From NCBI GenBank assembly GCA_963169105.1, contig OY720642.1, positions 74,254,716 to 74,318,715 of the forward strand: a stretch of DNA of 64,000 nt. Direction: 5' to 3'. The position numbers and the translations under genes were made by a program. Under the pieces are notes generated by a model. The model did not search any database and had not been told where the DNA came from. It worked only from the letters and a program-made list of their open reading frames with translations. The stretch comes from Ceriagrion tenellum. Taxonomy: Eukaryota; Arthropoda; Insecta; Odonata; Coenagrionidae. Below are positions 11,546 through 22,790 of this stretch, piece after piece; position 1 is the stretch's first letter, and each line of letters begins with the position of its first letter.

Positions 11546-12130
11546 ATCCGGTGTCCCACAAGGAAAAGTGATCTACCCTCTTTTATTCATTAAGTTTTAT
11601 TCGCTAAGTCCTAGAGTTAGCAGTTCACTTAGATACTTTGCGGACAATGCAGCCGTCTGCCACAAGGTTGGCAAAGATGCAGACTTCGAAAGTCTGTAAT
11701 CGTACCTAAACAATGTTGAATCGCGGTGCTGAAAGTGGGGAATGAACTTGATTTTGACATACGCTCTGTAGTACACTTTTCGTGGATGCCATCATACCAA
11801 CACCATATGTACATTATTGGCAAGTGGAACGTTAAGTCTTGAGATGGAGGAATATAGTTGGGTATTACTTTAAATTAATTCCCGTCGTATAGGACACTCA
11901 CTCAAATCATATACCGCAGAGAATTAAAGACACTAGGATTCTTCAAAAGTAGAGGAGACAGGTCTGTGGGTGAAAAAGTGAAAGAGGTGTGCTCCTATGC
12001 TCTTGTTAGACCATTTCTCGAATGGGCAGTGAGTATTTGGGACCCAGAAGAGAATGATTTCGCGCGAACAATAAATAAAATTCAATGAAAACCAGATAAA
12101 TTTCCAAACATTGCATTTAACATTCATATA
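11515..12130 (+). pseudogene. CR1/Jockey-like RT palm fragment with mutated catalytic motif
   Basis: The plus strand encodes, across frameshifts, SSGVPQGKVIYPLLF (RT motif 4), LRYFADNAAVCHKVGKDADFE, LNNVESRC, then CSYALVRPFLE and VSIWDPEENDFART. The invariant FADD box reads FADN here (about 11636-11650), so one catalytic aspartate is lost. It lies head to head with the minus-strand fragment at 10715-11545. Confidence 0.8.
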
Positions 12131-12235
12131 CTTACACTATTATTTTAGAGGTAAAAAGGGCTTCTAGAAAAGGTGGTAACGTGATGAAGGGATACTACAA
12201 ATACTGCTGGTCTTATGGTCGCTCTGACTTAACTA

Positions 12236-13022
12236 TGTCTATATCTACATAATCCCTTGCGAGCCGCCGCATGGGTGTTTGGCAGGGGGTGTTATGTTAA
12301 CAGCCACGTAAAGATGTAAGTTTTTGGGAGATGAAATGGTTACATGTATTATAGGAGTGTATTTAGTGGAGCTCAATTTTTATTGTGCTCGCTTATTGTT
12401 CGCGGAAAGGACGAGGTTTTGTATCTATCTGTTAGGCAGTGTATCTCTTATTTTATCGCATCTGTCAGACCTAGAGATCTATTGAGAAGTCATGATAATA
12501 TTCTCTGTGTCGCTCTGAAAAATATCACTTCTGAATTTCTCAAGCAACCTAAGCCTGGCGTGTAGCCTCCGATTCTCTAGGGGCTCCCACCTTAATCCCT
12601 CTTAAAGTTGTGAGACACTATATGAATAACTCTAGAACTTAGGTCATTAATATAAATAACGAATAATTGAGGGCCAATCACACTTCCTTGAGGAACACCG
12701 GATGTGACTTCGACCATATCAGAGCTGAAACCATCAATAACTGCTTTTTGTTTTCGATCACTGGGTAAGTCTTTTATCCAATTCACTATTTGTCTGCATG
12801 CATAACACCGCATGATTGCAATTCATATATGAGTTTTTTGTGAGGAACCTTGTCAAATGCATTCTTGAAATCAAGAAATGTCGCGTCGACTTGCATAATC
12901 GATTCACCTGATTTTAGGATTTGAGACCCTGAGGTCAGAGCAACCTTAATTATGATATTACGGATTTTATAGTCATAACTGAGTAACATAGCTCCTTCTA
13001 CTCCGTCAGCATCCACCATTAG
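12236..13022 (-). pseudogene. Family N non-LTR copy with internal deletion: RT motifs joined to 3' end
   Basis: 12236-12620 is the 3' end, with the atctacat tail at the left. 12625-13020 encodes on the minus strand QVDATFLDFKNAFDKVPHKK, NWIKDLPSDRKQKAVI and VTSGVPQGSVIGP followed by FVIYINDLSSRVI. These are RT motifs 2a, 3 and 4 of a CR1/Jockey-type enzyme. The FADD box and thumb that should lie between are missing, so the copy has an internal deletion with a junction at about 12622. Confidence 0.9.
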
Positions 13023-13024
13023 GA

Positions 13025-13720
13025 GGTGATCAAAGGGAATACGGTGCTAGGTTTACCTTTTTAGTTCAATTCCATGCATATCTATGTTTTCTTTTGTGCG
13101 TGGTTGATCTGCTGCTATACTTCACGGACGCATAGTTTTGGTACACCGTCTTGGAAATAATCTGGAGAAATAAGATTTTAAGCTAATGCCGCCTTTGACG
13201 GTAAAAAAGGCAATCGGGCTAACGGCATGTCGTTTTGTTGGTTCCTTTCCAATGCATCGAAGTGAGATTTATTGATTTCTCAGTTGAAAATTTCTGTCAG
13301 CAAAGATTTTGGTCGAGCCAGAGAAGCATTGCTAAGTTTAGTAACCTTCTTATCAGATAAGGTCATACACAAAATGGAGCAAAGGAACATCGACGGGCAA
13401 AAATTAGCAGATAACTGGCCTGCACAGCTATGGTGTTCCAATTCAATTCCATGGATTTATCAAATTGTCAAAAAAGACTTGCATTAGTTAGAAAAAATTA
13501 AAAATACACCTAAAGTATTTTGACTTTTGACGTCATGCTTCTTGTTCTATTTCAAAATTGAGCTTCAAGAGCAGCATTTAACATTTTTCGGGTTTAACCA
13601 GACCTCACGGACTTTATGGTTAATATCGTGTTTGATATTTTGGATATTTTCAAGTGTTAAAGAGACTTTTTAAAAGCAGTTTTCCAAAGAAATCTACTCT
13701 GTGCGTCAAGTATTACTGGT
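13025..13720. other. No gene recognised
   Basis: A 71-codon plus-strand frame (13272-13487) has no recognised features. The sequence is moderately AT-rich with no terminal repeats found. Confidence 0.3.
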
Positions 13721-13721
13721 T

Positions 13722-13889
13722 AGCCAAATTTTAAGCTATCCGGGACTAGCCACGGAGTTCCACTTTTACGGAGTCACCCACAATGCACAAATGTGCGAAT
13801 TTCCACAGAGAAAAAATCATCCGCCTTGACCGGGATCACCGGGATCCCGGTCAAGGCGGATGATTTGTTCTCTGTGGAAATTCGCATAT
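13722..13889. mobile_element. Head-to-head inverted SINE pair (copy 1)
   Basis: The left arm is the reverse complement of the SINE tail and T-arm: ctatccgggactagccacgg, then tccgccttgaccgggatc. The right arm restarts cccggtcaaggcggatgat and ends at gtggaaattcgc. The turn is in the box B/T-arm region. The right arm is only about 45 bp. The same architecture with the same end points occurs at 58415-58562. Confidence 0.85.
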
Positions 13890-13899
13890 TACTGGTTAT

Positions 13900-15395
13900 A
13901 AAGATGTCTGACATCATTCCATTAAGTCTCCATTAATTTTTTATTTTTTTATGTAAACCATTAGATTAATTATCGACATAATAAATATTTACATTTTACA
14001 TTATATGTTTACTTTTTACTTAAAGGGCAGTTAAAATTATTTTTGTTTTCTTAATGGTAAGGATAAAATGAGAGCGTCTTCTCATTTCTTGAAAACAGTA
14101 TTACATTCAAAGTAGTTCATGATGTACTGTAATGCTGCCTGATGTCATTCCCGCTGAATCTGATTTAAAGAGTTTACAATAATCCCAGATTGATCTTTAT
14201 TTCAAATTATGAATGATTAAATAGAATGATTATATGTTTTCATTGTCAATTACGGTGGTTTTGTGAAGTTTTTTGGCCACAGTTCCTCATTTTATTATCT
14301 GCTTCATCGATTGATTCCTTGTTTCTCTGTGGTAAGTGGCCTGCAGTGTGATGGAATCACCTGTTTTTCTGAGTCACCGAAGTGAAATACCGTTGAGCTG
14401 GGTTCAAGTTGGGATAGGTATCCTCCCTACTCATTTAAGTGATTTTACCCCGTCTGGTAGTGTCAGATGGCAACTCCGAAAGGACCATAACTTTCTTGCA
14501 GTTTATATAATCCATTGCCATGAACGCGTTTGTAACAGTAGTCTCATTGTGCCTGCATATAAAAAATACAAAAAATAAAAATTATATCACCGAATGTATG
14601 TGGTTGCTTAAAACTTTTCGAGGAAAACATCCTGTCTTATTCTATTGGGAGTATTCTTTATCTCGATTGAGCGATGGATGGCTATGTCGAGTTTATATTT
14701 TTCTCTGACATTTTGTCGCCATTGAAGTTAAAATATTTTTCGAAGAAGTTGTGGGTGTGTATACGTATTTCTTAATAGACTTGGTGGTCTGAGCTACGTC
14801 CTTCGGAGCGCAGCTAATTCTTTCCTTATCACCGAATTTTTCCAGCCGGCGGTCGAGCACCTCTCGTTCGCCGGGGGCGTTCTTTTGCGTTTCCGGTGTT
14901 CGCGCAGCCTTTGTAACAAGTTACATTACGCAAAAAAATACTAGGTGCGTTTTATTTGACAAAACCAAAAAGATATCAATTTAATACCGGTAACGGATGA
15001 AGAAAAAAATTGGCTATCAAATGTTTTTTTAAGAAAATATTTCAAATGAAAAAAACAATTGTGAAACCGTTTTGAATCATACGTGAAAAGGAAAGAAAGG
15101 AAATTGTTGTAAATATTTTCCATCCTGTGTATGCCTTATGATAAATATATTTCACTCATTGATATATAAATTTTCCTGTACAATGTAAAAAAGAAATATT
15201 TACGTACAAATCCTTTTGTCCATGAAAAATGCTATTTGATGTACAAAAAAGAGAGAAATGACTGTGTATATGTGTTATAACTTGGTCCTTCTTTTGTATA
15301 CATCCAGTAAATATGATAGAATATTCTTCTTTTATGCATAAAATATCAAATAAAATGTAGATATTTTTTGTAAACTTGAATACTTGAGCAAATAA
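13900..15395. other. No gene recognised
   Basis: AT-rich DNA. Short frames (14336-14578, 14520-14708, 14941-15123) lack recognisable features. Positions 14815-14910 are locally GC-rich (ccagccggcggtcgagc) but short. Confidence 0.3.
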
Positions 15396-15404
15396 AACAT
15401 TTTA

Positions 15405-15585
15405 AATTGTATCCGACGCTACATCGAAAGGTTCGTGGATCGATTCCCGGTCCAGTCAAATTTTTCCTTCTGTAATCGGCCATATTTCCAACTTCACACC
15501 ACTATTTTGATCTTCCATGTTTGCGATCCTGACCACTTACATTCTCTTTCTCTAATAAATAAATAAATAAATAAATAAATATATA
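15405..15585 (+). mobile_element. tRNA-derived SINE with (TAAA)n tail
   Basis: A box B-like ggatcgattcccggtcc lies at about 15437-15454 with part of a tRNA-like head before it. The body runs through ttgcgatcctgaccactt to an (AAAT)n tail at 15560-15582. The A box end is worn. The tail merges into the TA repeat that flanks the next palindrome. Confidence 0.6.
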
Positions 15586-15665
15586 TATATATATAAACAG
15601 TTTGCCAGAGAAAGGCAGACGCTAAACAAAGAAAAACAAAAAAAAATGAACACACTTACAGAGTT

Positions 15666-15704
15666 TCTTAATATTTCGGTGCCACTAGCACCTTGTTCGC
15701 AAGA
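15666..15704 (-). ncRNA. Hammerhead-like motif with swapped C3/G8 pair (left arm)
   Basis: Mirror copy of the right-arm motif. GAAA reads on the minus strand at 15677-15674 and the GCGAACA core at 15700-15694. All core and stem bases match the other arm. Confidence 0.45.
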
Positions 15705-15745
15705 GCGTAGAAGACTGAGCGTAGAAGAAGCTCAGTCTTCTACGC

Positions 15746-15784
15746 TCTTGCGAACAAGGTGCTAGTGGCACCGAAATATTAAGA
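15746..15784 (+). ncRNA. Hammerhead-like motif with swapped C3/G8 pair
   Basis: GCGAACA (15750-15756) aligns with CTGANGA as C3 to G, U4 to C, G8 to C. C3 and G8 pair in the full hammerhead fold, so this is a compensatory exchange. Helix II is five perfect pairs (15758-15762 with 15768-15772), GAAA is at 15773-15776, and TCTT before the core can pair with AAGA at 15781-15784 as helix I. Helix III would be possible only in a dimer. Confidence 0.45.
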
Positions 15785-15880
15785 AACTCTGTGTGTTCAT
15801 TTTTTTTGTTTTTCTTTGTTTAGCGTCTGCCTTTCTCTGGCAAACTGTTTATATATTCGTCACGTGAGTGATGCTAAGTG

Positions 15881-15919
<39 letters not shown>

Positions 15920-17060
15920 TAGATAGCTATTTACTTACATGTTTATAGGAACAAAATAATCACCAGGAACATATTAATGATTATTATGTACCTATAACAA
16001 TGTTAGTAAAAATGTCATGGCTCATAGGAAATCTTATGATAGAAAGGTGTTAATGCTGCAAAAATACATAAATTTATTCTAAACTACTTTTAGAGATTGT
16101 AATATCGTATTTTTTTTATTTCAGGTAAACAGTGATAACAGAAGTGACTATTCACGGAAATTAACTGCGTGAGATCAATGAAAAAGCTGCGATGGTATGT
16201 ATGGCATATGAATATTTTACGTTTGTATTAAATATAATCTTAGTAGACGCAGTTGAGGCAAATTTTATACTGATTTGTATTGAATGACAATACGCTCTGG
16301 GGGAAATCATTGATTTATTTGTATCCTAGTCAGTGTATTGCAGAATCACCCCAGTTACGGCGTCCGGCTGTCATAATTTCTTTGCAGTGAATTTATATTC
16401 ATTGCAAGCGTAGTAGTTTCATTAAGTGAATCCTTAGAATTAGTCTGTAATAATTAGCAGTTGGTTTTCTTTAGTGGAAAAATTAGTTATTGGAGTCCGA
16501 TTGTTGAAGAAAACACTTGCCGATTGCTAATTACCCTGATGCTTTAAGTTTCCTTTCAAGCGCTAGCATAACGCATTCCGTTCCTGGGTTATAGATGCAT
16601 AAAAATTGGAAAAAAACATGCAAAATTTTATTTTTATGCTGATAGTCTATTGCAAGCTTTTATTTGAGGGATTCTGAAGTCACCCAACGAAATATATAGC
16701 GCTGATGGCTGAAGGGTATCTGGAGGTGGTGAGGAGGGCGAACACTATATTTGGTTCGAAAACTTTTTAATTGTGAGTAACTATTTAATTGAAACATGAA
16801 ATGAAGACAATTACTTATTACCATTTTATTGTTAGTCATTGTACATTCAAAAATTCTCAAAACACGGTTCAGACAACGTTTAAAAAAATAATTAAGTGGA
16901 AGAAATCCGAATGGTTAGTCAGATGCATGGAGGAAATGCCACAATCAACCAACAGGACAACAAATATAAGCAACTATTTTAGTGGAAGAGTATAAATTTG
17001 TTTTGTTTTTTCGAAATTATTTTGAAGTTGGAGTTCCATTGGTCCCTTTTCCGTTTTTAA
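15920..17060. other. No gene recognised
   Basis: AT-rich DNA with two short opposed frames (16660-16860 minus, 16789-16995 plus). No terminal repeats or family similarity were seen. Confidence 0.3.
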
Positions 17061-17066
17061 GTTAGA

Positions 17067-17643
17067 TTAGTAACCCAGTTAGAAAAAATTAAAAGATTCT
17101 CCAATGGCCGTAAAAATGGCACCACTCGTCAAACATGCAACCACACAACACTTACTGTGTTGGTTTGCGGGAAAAGGGGATTCTACAGCAGGGACCAACC
17201 ACAGCCTCTGTACCAGAATACCCTCCTGTGATGGTTTACGGGAATGTTACTTCCTCGCCAGTGACCACCACAGACACCCTCAACCCAGTTGGGATCCTTT
17301 TCCTAGTTGGGATGAAGGATCTCAGGTTATAACCCAGGCATCCTTATCAGGGTCCCATTAGCCCTCGAAAAGGATCCCAACTGGGTTGTGTGTGTGTGTC
17401 TGTGGTGGTCACTGGCGAGGAAGTAACATTCCCGTAAACCATCACAGGAGGGTATTCTGGTACAGAGGCTGTGGTTGGTCCCTGCTGTAGAATCCCCTTT
17501 TCCCGCAAACCAACACAGTAAGTGTTGTGTGGTTGCATGTTTGACGAGTGGTGCCATTTTTACGGCCATTGTAGAATCTTTTAATTATTGCTATCTTGAG
17601 AGGCCGTAAGCTCAATTTCCTTTGTTTTACTTAGTAACCCAGT
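17067..17643. mobile_element. Foldback element with 218-bp arms and 13-bp flanking direct repeat
   Basis: Arms 17086-17303 and 17367-17587 are nearly identical reverse complements around a 60-bp loop. They contain gtaaaaatggcaccactcgt and ggtttacgggaatgttactt. The 13-mer ttagtaacccagt occurs once on each side (17067-17079 and 17631-17643), like a target duplication. Open frames on both strands are just the same arm read twice. Superfamily unknown. Confidence 0.75.
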
Positions 17644-17649
17644 ATGAAC

Positions 17650-18030
17650 TTAAGGGATTTGTGCAACGAATTCAGCTTTATTTTTAGCTTCTCCAAGTAA
17701 TTTTGCAATAGATATTTTACTTTGTTCACTGCGGGTGATGTTCCTCAATATTTTTTTATCATTGTCCTTATTTATGCGCTTTTTCAGGTTGTGATTTTGA
17801 AATTTATTCAAGCTAAAATTCTATTCCATCATTCTCTTCTGCAATAATCTACGGTTGTATAGCATTCCTGATTAGTTGAATTGGTTTCTTAGAGTCTGTG
17901 GAGAACAGAAGTATTCTATCTCACTAAGGAATAATGTTTTAGGTATTCGGGTCTTATTTAGGAATTTCTGTGTCAAGTTTTGATCTAGGGATGTCGAAAA
18001 TGAAGCTATCATTAGAAGATTCACTCATCA
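17650..18030. other. No gene recognised
   Basis: AT-rich sequence with no feature that I can support. Confidence 0.3.
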
Positions 18031-18034
18031 ACCA

Positions 18035-18390
18035 GAGCTAAAATAAAACCATAAACCTCGGAAAACGACGAGGCTGATGGAGACATTGGAGATGAGGGTA
18101 CTCCGAAGAATTTCAACTTAACAACCTAGCAACAATACCTAACTCTATCATGTTAGAAAGGGCGATATTTGATGAGCATACCAAATCGAAAATGCTATCG
18201 ATAGGGCAAAAAAATATAAAAAAATAATGGAACAACTTGGTAAGTAGGAAGCAGAACAATAAAATTGGGAAAAGTTGTGGAGATGACTTAACAGTTAATG
18301 GATGAAGTTAAGGACAACATAATAACAAAATTACTTTAGGCAAAGAAGAACAGTTCACTGTTCTAATAAAGACGGAAAGGGAAGTATTTT
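18035..18390 (+). pseudogene. Possible very old RT C-terminal fragment
   Basis: The plus strand reads TTRLMETLEMRVLRRIS shortly after 18065. This resembles the thumb segment of non-LTR reverse transcriptases (E-MRVLRRI). Downstream frames are too broken to follow. Weak call based on one motif. Confidence 0.35.
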
Positions 18391-18589
18391 AACTTTTTGT
18401 ATTCTGTATTTGTCACTATGATAATAGTTATAATGTTGATAGTGATTGCAGCTTTCGTAAATAACGAATACTTAATTACATGCAATTCTACGAACATAGA
18501 CAGTCATACACTGCGTGACAAAAAATGCGATCGATGGTGTAATAGCTCAGGCTGACAGTAGTTTAATTGAAATGAATCTTTTGACATGA

Positions 18590-19740
18590 AAGAGAAATGG
18601 AAATCGGCTGTTTAAGGAAACTGTTTCCCGTCTTGAACGCTTTATTTGCATCCACTGTAAGACATGAACACCTGTTTACTTGCTCAATATCCTTTTTATT
18701 TTTGTCAAAAAACACTCTCTACTATCCTTTTCTATTCCTGTGTCGCTCTTTTAATTCCTTTTTCAGAATTTCTCTGCCTTTCATCCGAATTCTGAAATTT
18801 TTTTTCTCTCTTAGCCGTCAACTACCACTCCATATCTCGTCTGTCATTTCCAAGTTTCCCTCTTCTCCTCCATTATCTCGATCTCCCTTTTCATCATCTC
18901 TTTCCTCATCCACGAAATAATTTCTCTTTTTTTTGTAACAAATGTCAAAAGGCCCAATCTACCATCGTCCTTCTTCTTTGAAGATAGCGGGGTTACGAGG
19001 TGTAAAACTCGGCTCCGCTTCTTTCAGATATAAGTCATCACTGATCGTTCCTTTTAGACATCACTTAAAGTCTCAGCTATCAGTTCTTTGCAAATAATTC
19101 TTTTCTGAACATTTTTTTATCTGTTATGCCCTCACTGTTACCAACAAATTATCTTTATTGGTTACTCCCTCTACTTATAGATACGTTTCAGTAAGAATTA
19201 CAAGTACCCGCAGAAGTTTTAATCGCGGTACGACGCGTACGGGCGATTTATTACTTTGACTATGTGCATGCTTCATATCATCATTTTTATCAAAATAAAA
19301 CGCTGAAAACTCTTTCTGGTTCTATAATGTGGCCAGACTTATTGAAACGTAACTCCGTAAGCAAATTCAATCTTATATCTCAGTCACTTACCCTTAATAA
19401 ACAATACAATGTCATAAATTATACATAGAAACGAAATCAGACTCAAATACAAAAACTAAGAAACGCTCAATTAACAAAAATGTTTCAACGGTTTCAAAAA
19501 TTTTTATTAATTATTGATGGACTGCGCTCGCTATTGTTGGTAAAATATCCTCCTTTGCCTCTTCTTTCAAGTGTTTAACGTCTTGAGAATTCTCAGGTAT
19601 CAAAATTATCCACTTTTCTGATGATTCCGAACAAAATATTTTTCTATGTAAAACTTGTTCGTTGCATTGTTACGAAAACTAATGTGAAATATAACTAATG
19701 ATAAGAGTTCATATGCTGATCATAAAGTTAATATATATCA
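18590..19740. other. No gene recognised; pyrimidine-rich block
   Basis: 18600-18925 is strongly pyrimidine-rich on the plus strand and gives a 107-codon frame of Ser/Phe/Leu-rich sequence, which I regard as a composition effect. The rest is plain AT-rich DNA. Confidence 0.3.
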
Positions 19741-19879
19741 TACTCAGCACATTATCTTATATCAGTAGCTAATCTCAAGTCCTGAAGGTGAATAAATAAA
19801 ATGCGAAACGTTGGCAAGAGGTTATAAAATTCACTATCCCAAGACCAATCCTCCAAAAGTATTGTATGATTTGGTAATA

Positions 19880-20215
19880 AAATATATAAAAATAAGTACC
19901 TATTTGTTTGTTCGTCTTCTATGCGTTCCGATACCATTCATCAGATTAGGATGAAACTTTGGTGAGTTATTGTGAGCGCACCCGCGAAGGTTTCTGAATT
20001 ATAAAATCCGTTGACAATAGATGGAGCGCAAGTCGCTTCAACGAATGAATGTTGTCACACGAGCTTTTCAAACAAGCGAGGAACGACAAGCAAGCAACGA
20101 AGCAGATCGTTTACAAGTAGCTCAATCACGTGCATCAGAATTGTATCAGTGAGACATAATATCGCGTGCATCAGAATCATATCAATGAGACATAATTTGT
20201 GCTAGACTGTAAGTA
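19880..20215 (+). pseudogene. Possible Helitron-type scrap
   Basis: From an ATG at 20021 the plus strand encodes RMNVVTRAFQTSEERQ, then EADRLQVAQSRASE, then a second RASE unit after a stop. Short repeats of this ASE/ERQ/R type occur near the N-terminus of some arthropod Helitron proteins. The upstream segment (attaggatgaaactttggtg) is also of a kind found with such elements. No helicase or Rep motif is visible. Confidence 0.4.
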
Positions 20216-20229
20216 ATTAATTTGTACGT

Positions 20230-21180
20230 AGAATATGGTTTGGTGCATTCTTTTGATTCTTATTCGTTTTGTGGTCTCTTTGTTTGCTTTTTTTTTGAAT
20301 TCTTGTATTCTATTATCGTATACGGTTTGCTTTTTCCTAAAATTGGTTTTTTAAACTTGTAAATCTTAAATGCTTGCACTACTTCAACAATAGAATATTT
20401 TATTTACTTGAAAACCGCAGCATAGACATGGAATGGAAACTCATGCCATCATTTTTGCGTTACAAATTCCTGTGTAGGTACGAGGAATGAATTGGACTTA
20501 AAATAAAAATTTCTGGTGTCTGCATTGTATATATGTGCCTACTTAGAAAGAAAATGAGGTATTGCAACGCATGCCTGGCAAAGCTAGAGTATTATATATA
20601 TGCCCTCAAATTCTTCTTTCACTTACCCTTTCGTGAGAGCTACATTCCCATAATACGACACTATTTCTGAGATAAGATGATAAATACCATTGACTTTTCC
20701 ATATGACCGAACGCAAAAGTAGAATCAAAACTCAGGATTTCTCTGAACTTGACCAAAAGGACAGAGCCTTGAAGGGGTAACTTTATGATTCGGCGTAATC
20801 GACAGCTTTATTAGGCACTTAAGGGTGAGATACGTTTAACATGGGTGTCGTATTCTTTTATTTCATTGTTGTCGTAAATCTTATCGTGACGCATCACACT
20901 CCGGCTTCTCATAATCCAACATATCTCATCTCGCCAGCCGTTGCTCGCCGTACCTCTCTCATAATGGTTCTTGATAACAGGTACCTTGGCTGGTCATGTT
21001 GGTTGCGCAGCGCGCTTATTCCTGCAGTCATCAAATCTAACTGCAAAGTTATGTGTCGAGCCAGGCATGATTTCTCCCGCTATCTCACAAAACCTGTGGG
21101 ATTTTTTTGCGGAATGTGTCGTCTTCATTTTGGAAGATGGAGACAGCATTACGTCCAAGGAAAGCCATCACACAAACGCC
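20230..21180. other. No gene recognised
   Basis: A 115-codon plus-strand frame (20841-21188) with an N-terminal hydrophobic stretch overlaps a second frame (20971-21201). Neither has a motif I know. The region precedes a non-LTR copy and may partly belong to it. Confidence 0.3.
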
Positions 21181-21184
21181 TTAC

Positions 21185-21905
21185 CTAAACTGTGGGTTTG
21201 AGTAAACCGAAAATCTTCAAATACAGTTAAATATCTTGGAATTCCCTTAACTTTTGATGTATGAAGGGGAACACACACATAAAACATTTGAGGCAGAGCA
21301 TTAGGGAAACTAGTTTTTGATAAGCATATAATAGAAAGATCCTCGGGTAAATGAGTAAATGAGAGATACTATTTCGCTCTGGCCAGGCTATGCCTCGCAT
21401 ACGTCACGAGCGTTTGAGACTCTGGCCATAAATGTTTAACCAAAAAATTAATAAAATACAAAGAATAGCTGCACGCTTAGTTAAAAACTGCTACGAGCAA
21501 ACATAATTTTTCACAAATTTTTGAGGGATTGAGGTGGGAGCCCATAGCCTCTCGGAGGATACACGTTAGGCTTAGGTTGCTTGAGAAACTCAGAGCTGGT
21601 GTTTTAACGAGGTGACAAAGAAAATATTATTATCACACCTCTCTACATATATCGATCTGACAGAAGCCATAAAATAAGAGAGATAAGTTGTGGAACAGAT
21701 AGCTACGAGAACTCTTTCTCTCCTAGTACAATAAGCAATCACAGTAAAAACTGAGCTCCACTGAGTACAACCCCATAATTAACGTCGCCATTTCTCCTCT
21801 CATAACCTACTCGGTTACATCTTCACACGGCTGGTGTCCTAACACCTCCTGCCACACGCCCATTCCTCGCCTCACAGGGTAGTATATAGAAATAGATGTA
21901 GAATA
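21185..21905 (+). pseudogene. Family N non-LTR 3' end, plus orientation
   Basis: The plus strand contains a worn YLGI motif near 21232, then ERYYFALARL, the NKIQRIAARLVKNCYE region (21455-21500), RLRWEPIASRRIHVRL-like text (21535-21580), and the 3' end gtcctaacacctcctgccac with a tagatgtagaat tail. This is the sense-strand view of the family found reversed elsewhere. Multiple stops. Confidence 0.85.
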
Positions 21906-21909
21906 TGTC

Positions 21910-22330
21910 CACTATATTTTCAACTTCTTTCCTCAAAAACCTTACTTTAGAAAGATTTGTTACCTTATATCGAACAATGTTGTCAAAGATGAGAATGAAT
22001 AATTGATATAATCTTATTTTGAGTTCAATCTCTACGAGAAAAATGGAACAACTCGGCTCTGTCTAGCATAGTTAAACTTGCTGTCTACTTGCGATGCGAT
22101 GCGACCAATTTATAAAAAGGTATGCTTTGATAACTTCAGATTAGAAGAAGAAATTAATCTCCTTGTAAAATATAAACCTGAATATTATTTCATGGTATTA
22201 ATTTACAGTACAAATACAGTCATAAGGTACGTTTGCAGAGCCGGGTTCATCCTCCGCAGCCATAGAAACTTTCCGAATTATTTATAGCGTCAAAAAGGAG
22301 GATTACTTCGCGACAAGTATCCATTTATAC
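21910..22330. other. No gene recognised
   Basis: A short plus-strand frame at 22078-22287 has no recognised features. Confidence 0.3.
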
Positions 22331-22334
22331 CTTT

Positions 22335-22790
22335 TATAACGATGAAGTTTCCAAGTATCGTGAGCGATGATAAAAATTGCGTCTTCCGTCCTCCCCCGAG
22401 TCCCATTGTTGATCTCTCCTGGTGGGAGTTTCCCTCTCCCCCCCTTTCCCGTTTCATTCATTCTTCCCGTCGTTGGCTGATGCGTATTTTTGGACTGGAA
22501 CCCAGATGGGGAAATGTCGTGGGGAGTCCCTTTTGAACTCCTCGCACACACAATCCGTCGACTTTTCTTGGCCGCCGGATTTTCTGGAGCGATTGAAACC
22601 TTTTGTGCGTACGATTCTCGGTCGTTAAGGAGGACGATATGGGAGGTAGGGCGTTGGAGAGAAAAAGGGTGGGTAGATGAGGGGGATGATGAGTTTGGCT
22701 CGCAGCGTAATTGATGACGCCCGCGGAAATTAACGAGAACGTCAGTTCGGGTTGATTGGTGGGAAGCAGTGCGCACGGAAGGAATTGTCC
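22335..22790. other. GC-richer island, overlapping frames, function unknown
   Basis: Both strands are open here: 163 codons on minus at 22794-22303, 126 on minus, 74 on plus. No frame has a recognised domain. Base composition contrasts with the flanks and is purine/pyrimidine skewed. Possibly regulatory or exon-bearing. No splice structure could be supported. Confidence 0.3.

Larger units (their letters stand above)
15590..15856. mobile_element. Palindrome carrying two head-to-head hammerhead-like motifs (variant core)
   Basis: The arms 15590-15720 and 15730-15856 are reverse complements apart from a 3-4 bp indel. The loop is gtagaagaa. Each arm holds GCGAACA, one extra A, GGTGC-tagtg-GCACC and GAAA. 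TA repeats lie on both sides (15577-15595 and 15881-15913), as for the palindrome at 3.4 kb, although the sequences are unrelated outside the core. Confidence 0.65.

Noticed and set aside
17104..17569. Matching 80- and 85-codon frames on opposite strands
   Set aside because: The two frames are the same arm of the foldback read from each side; no protein similarity.
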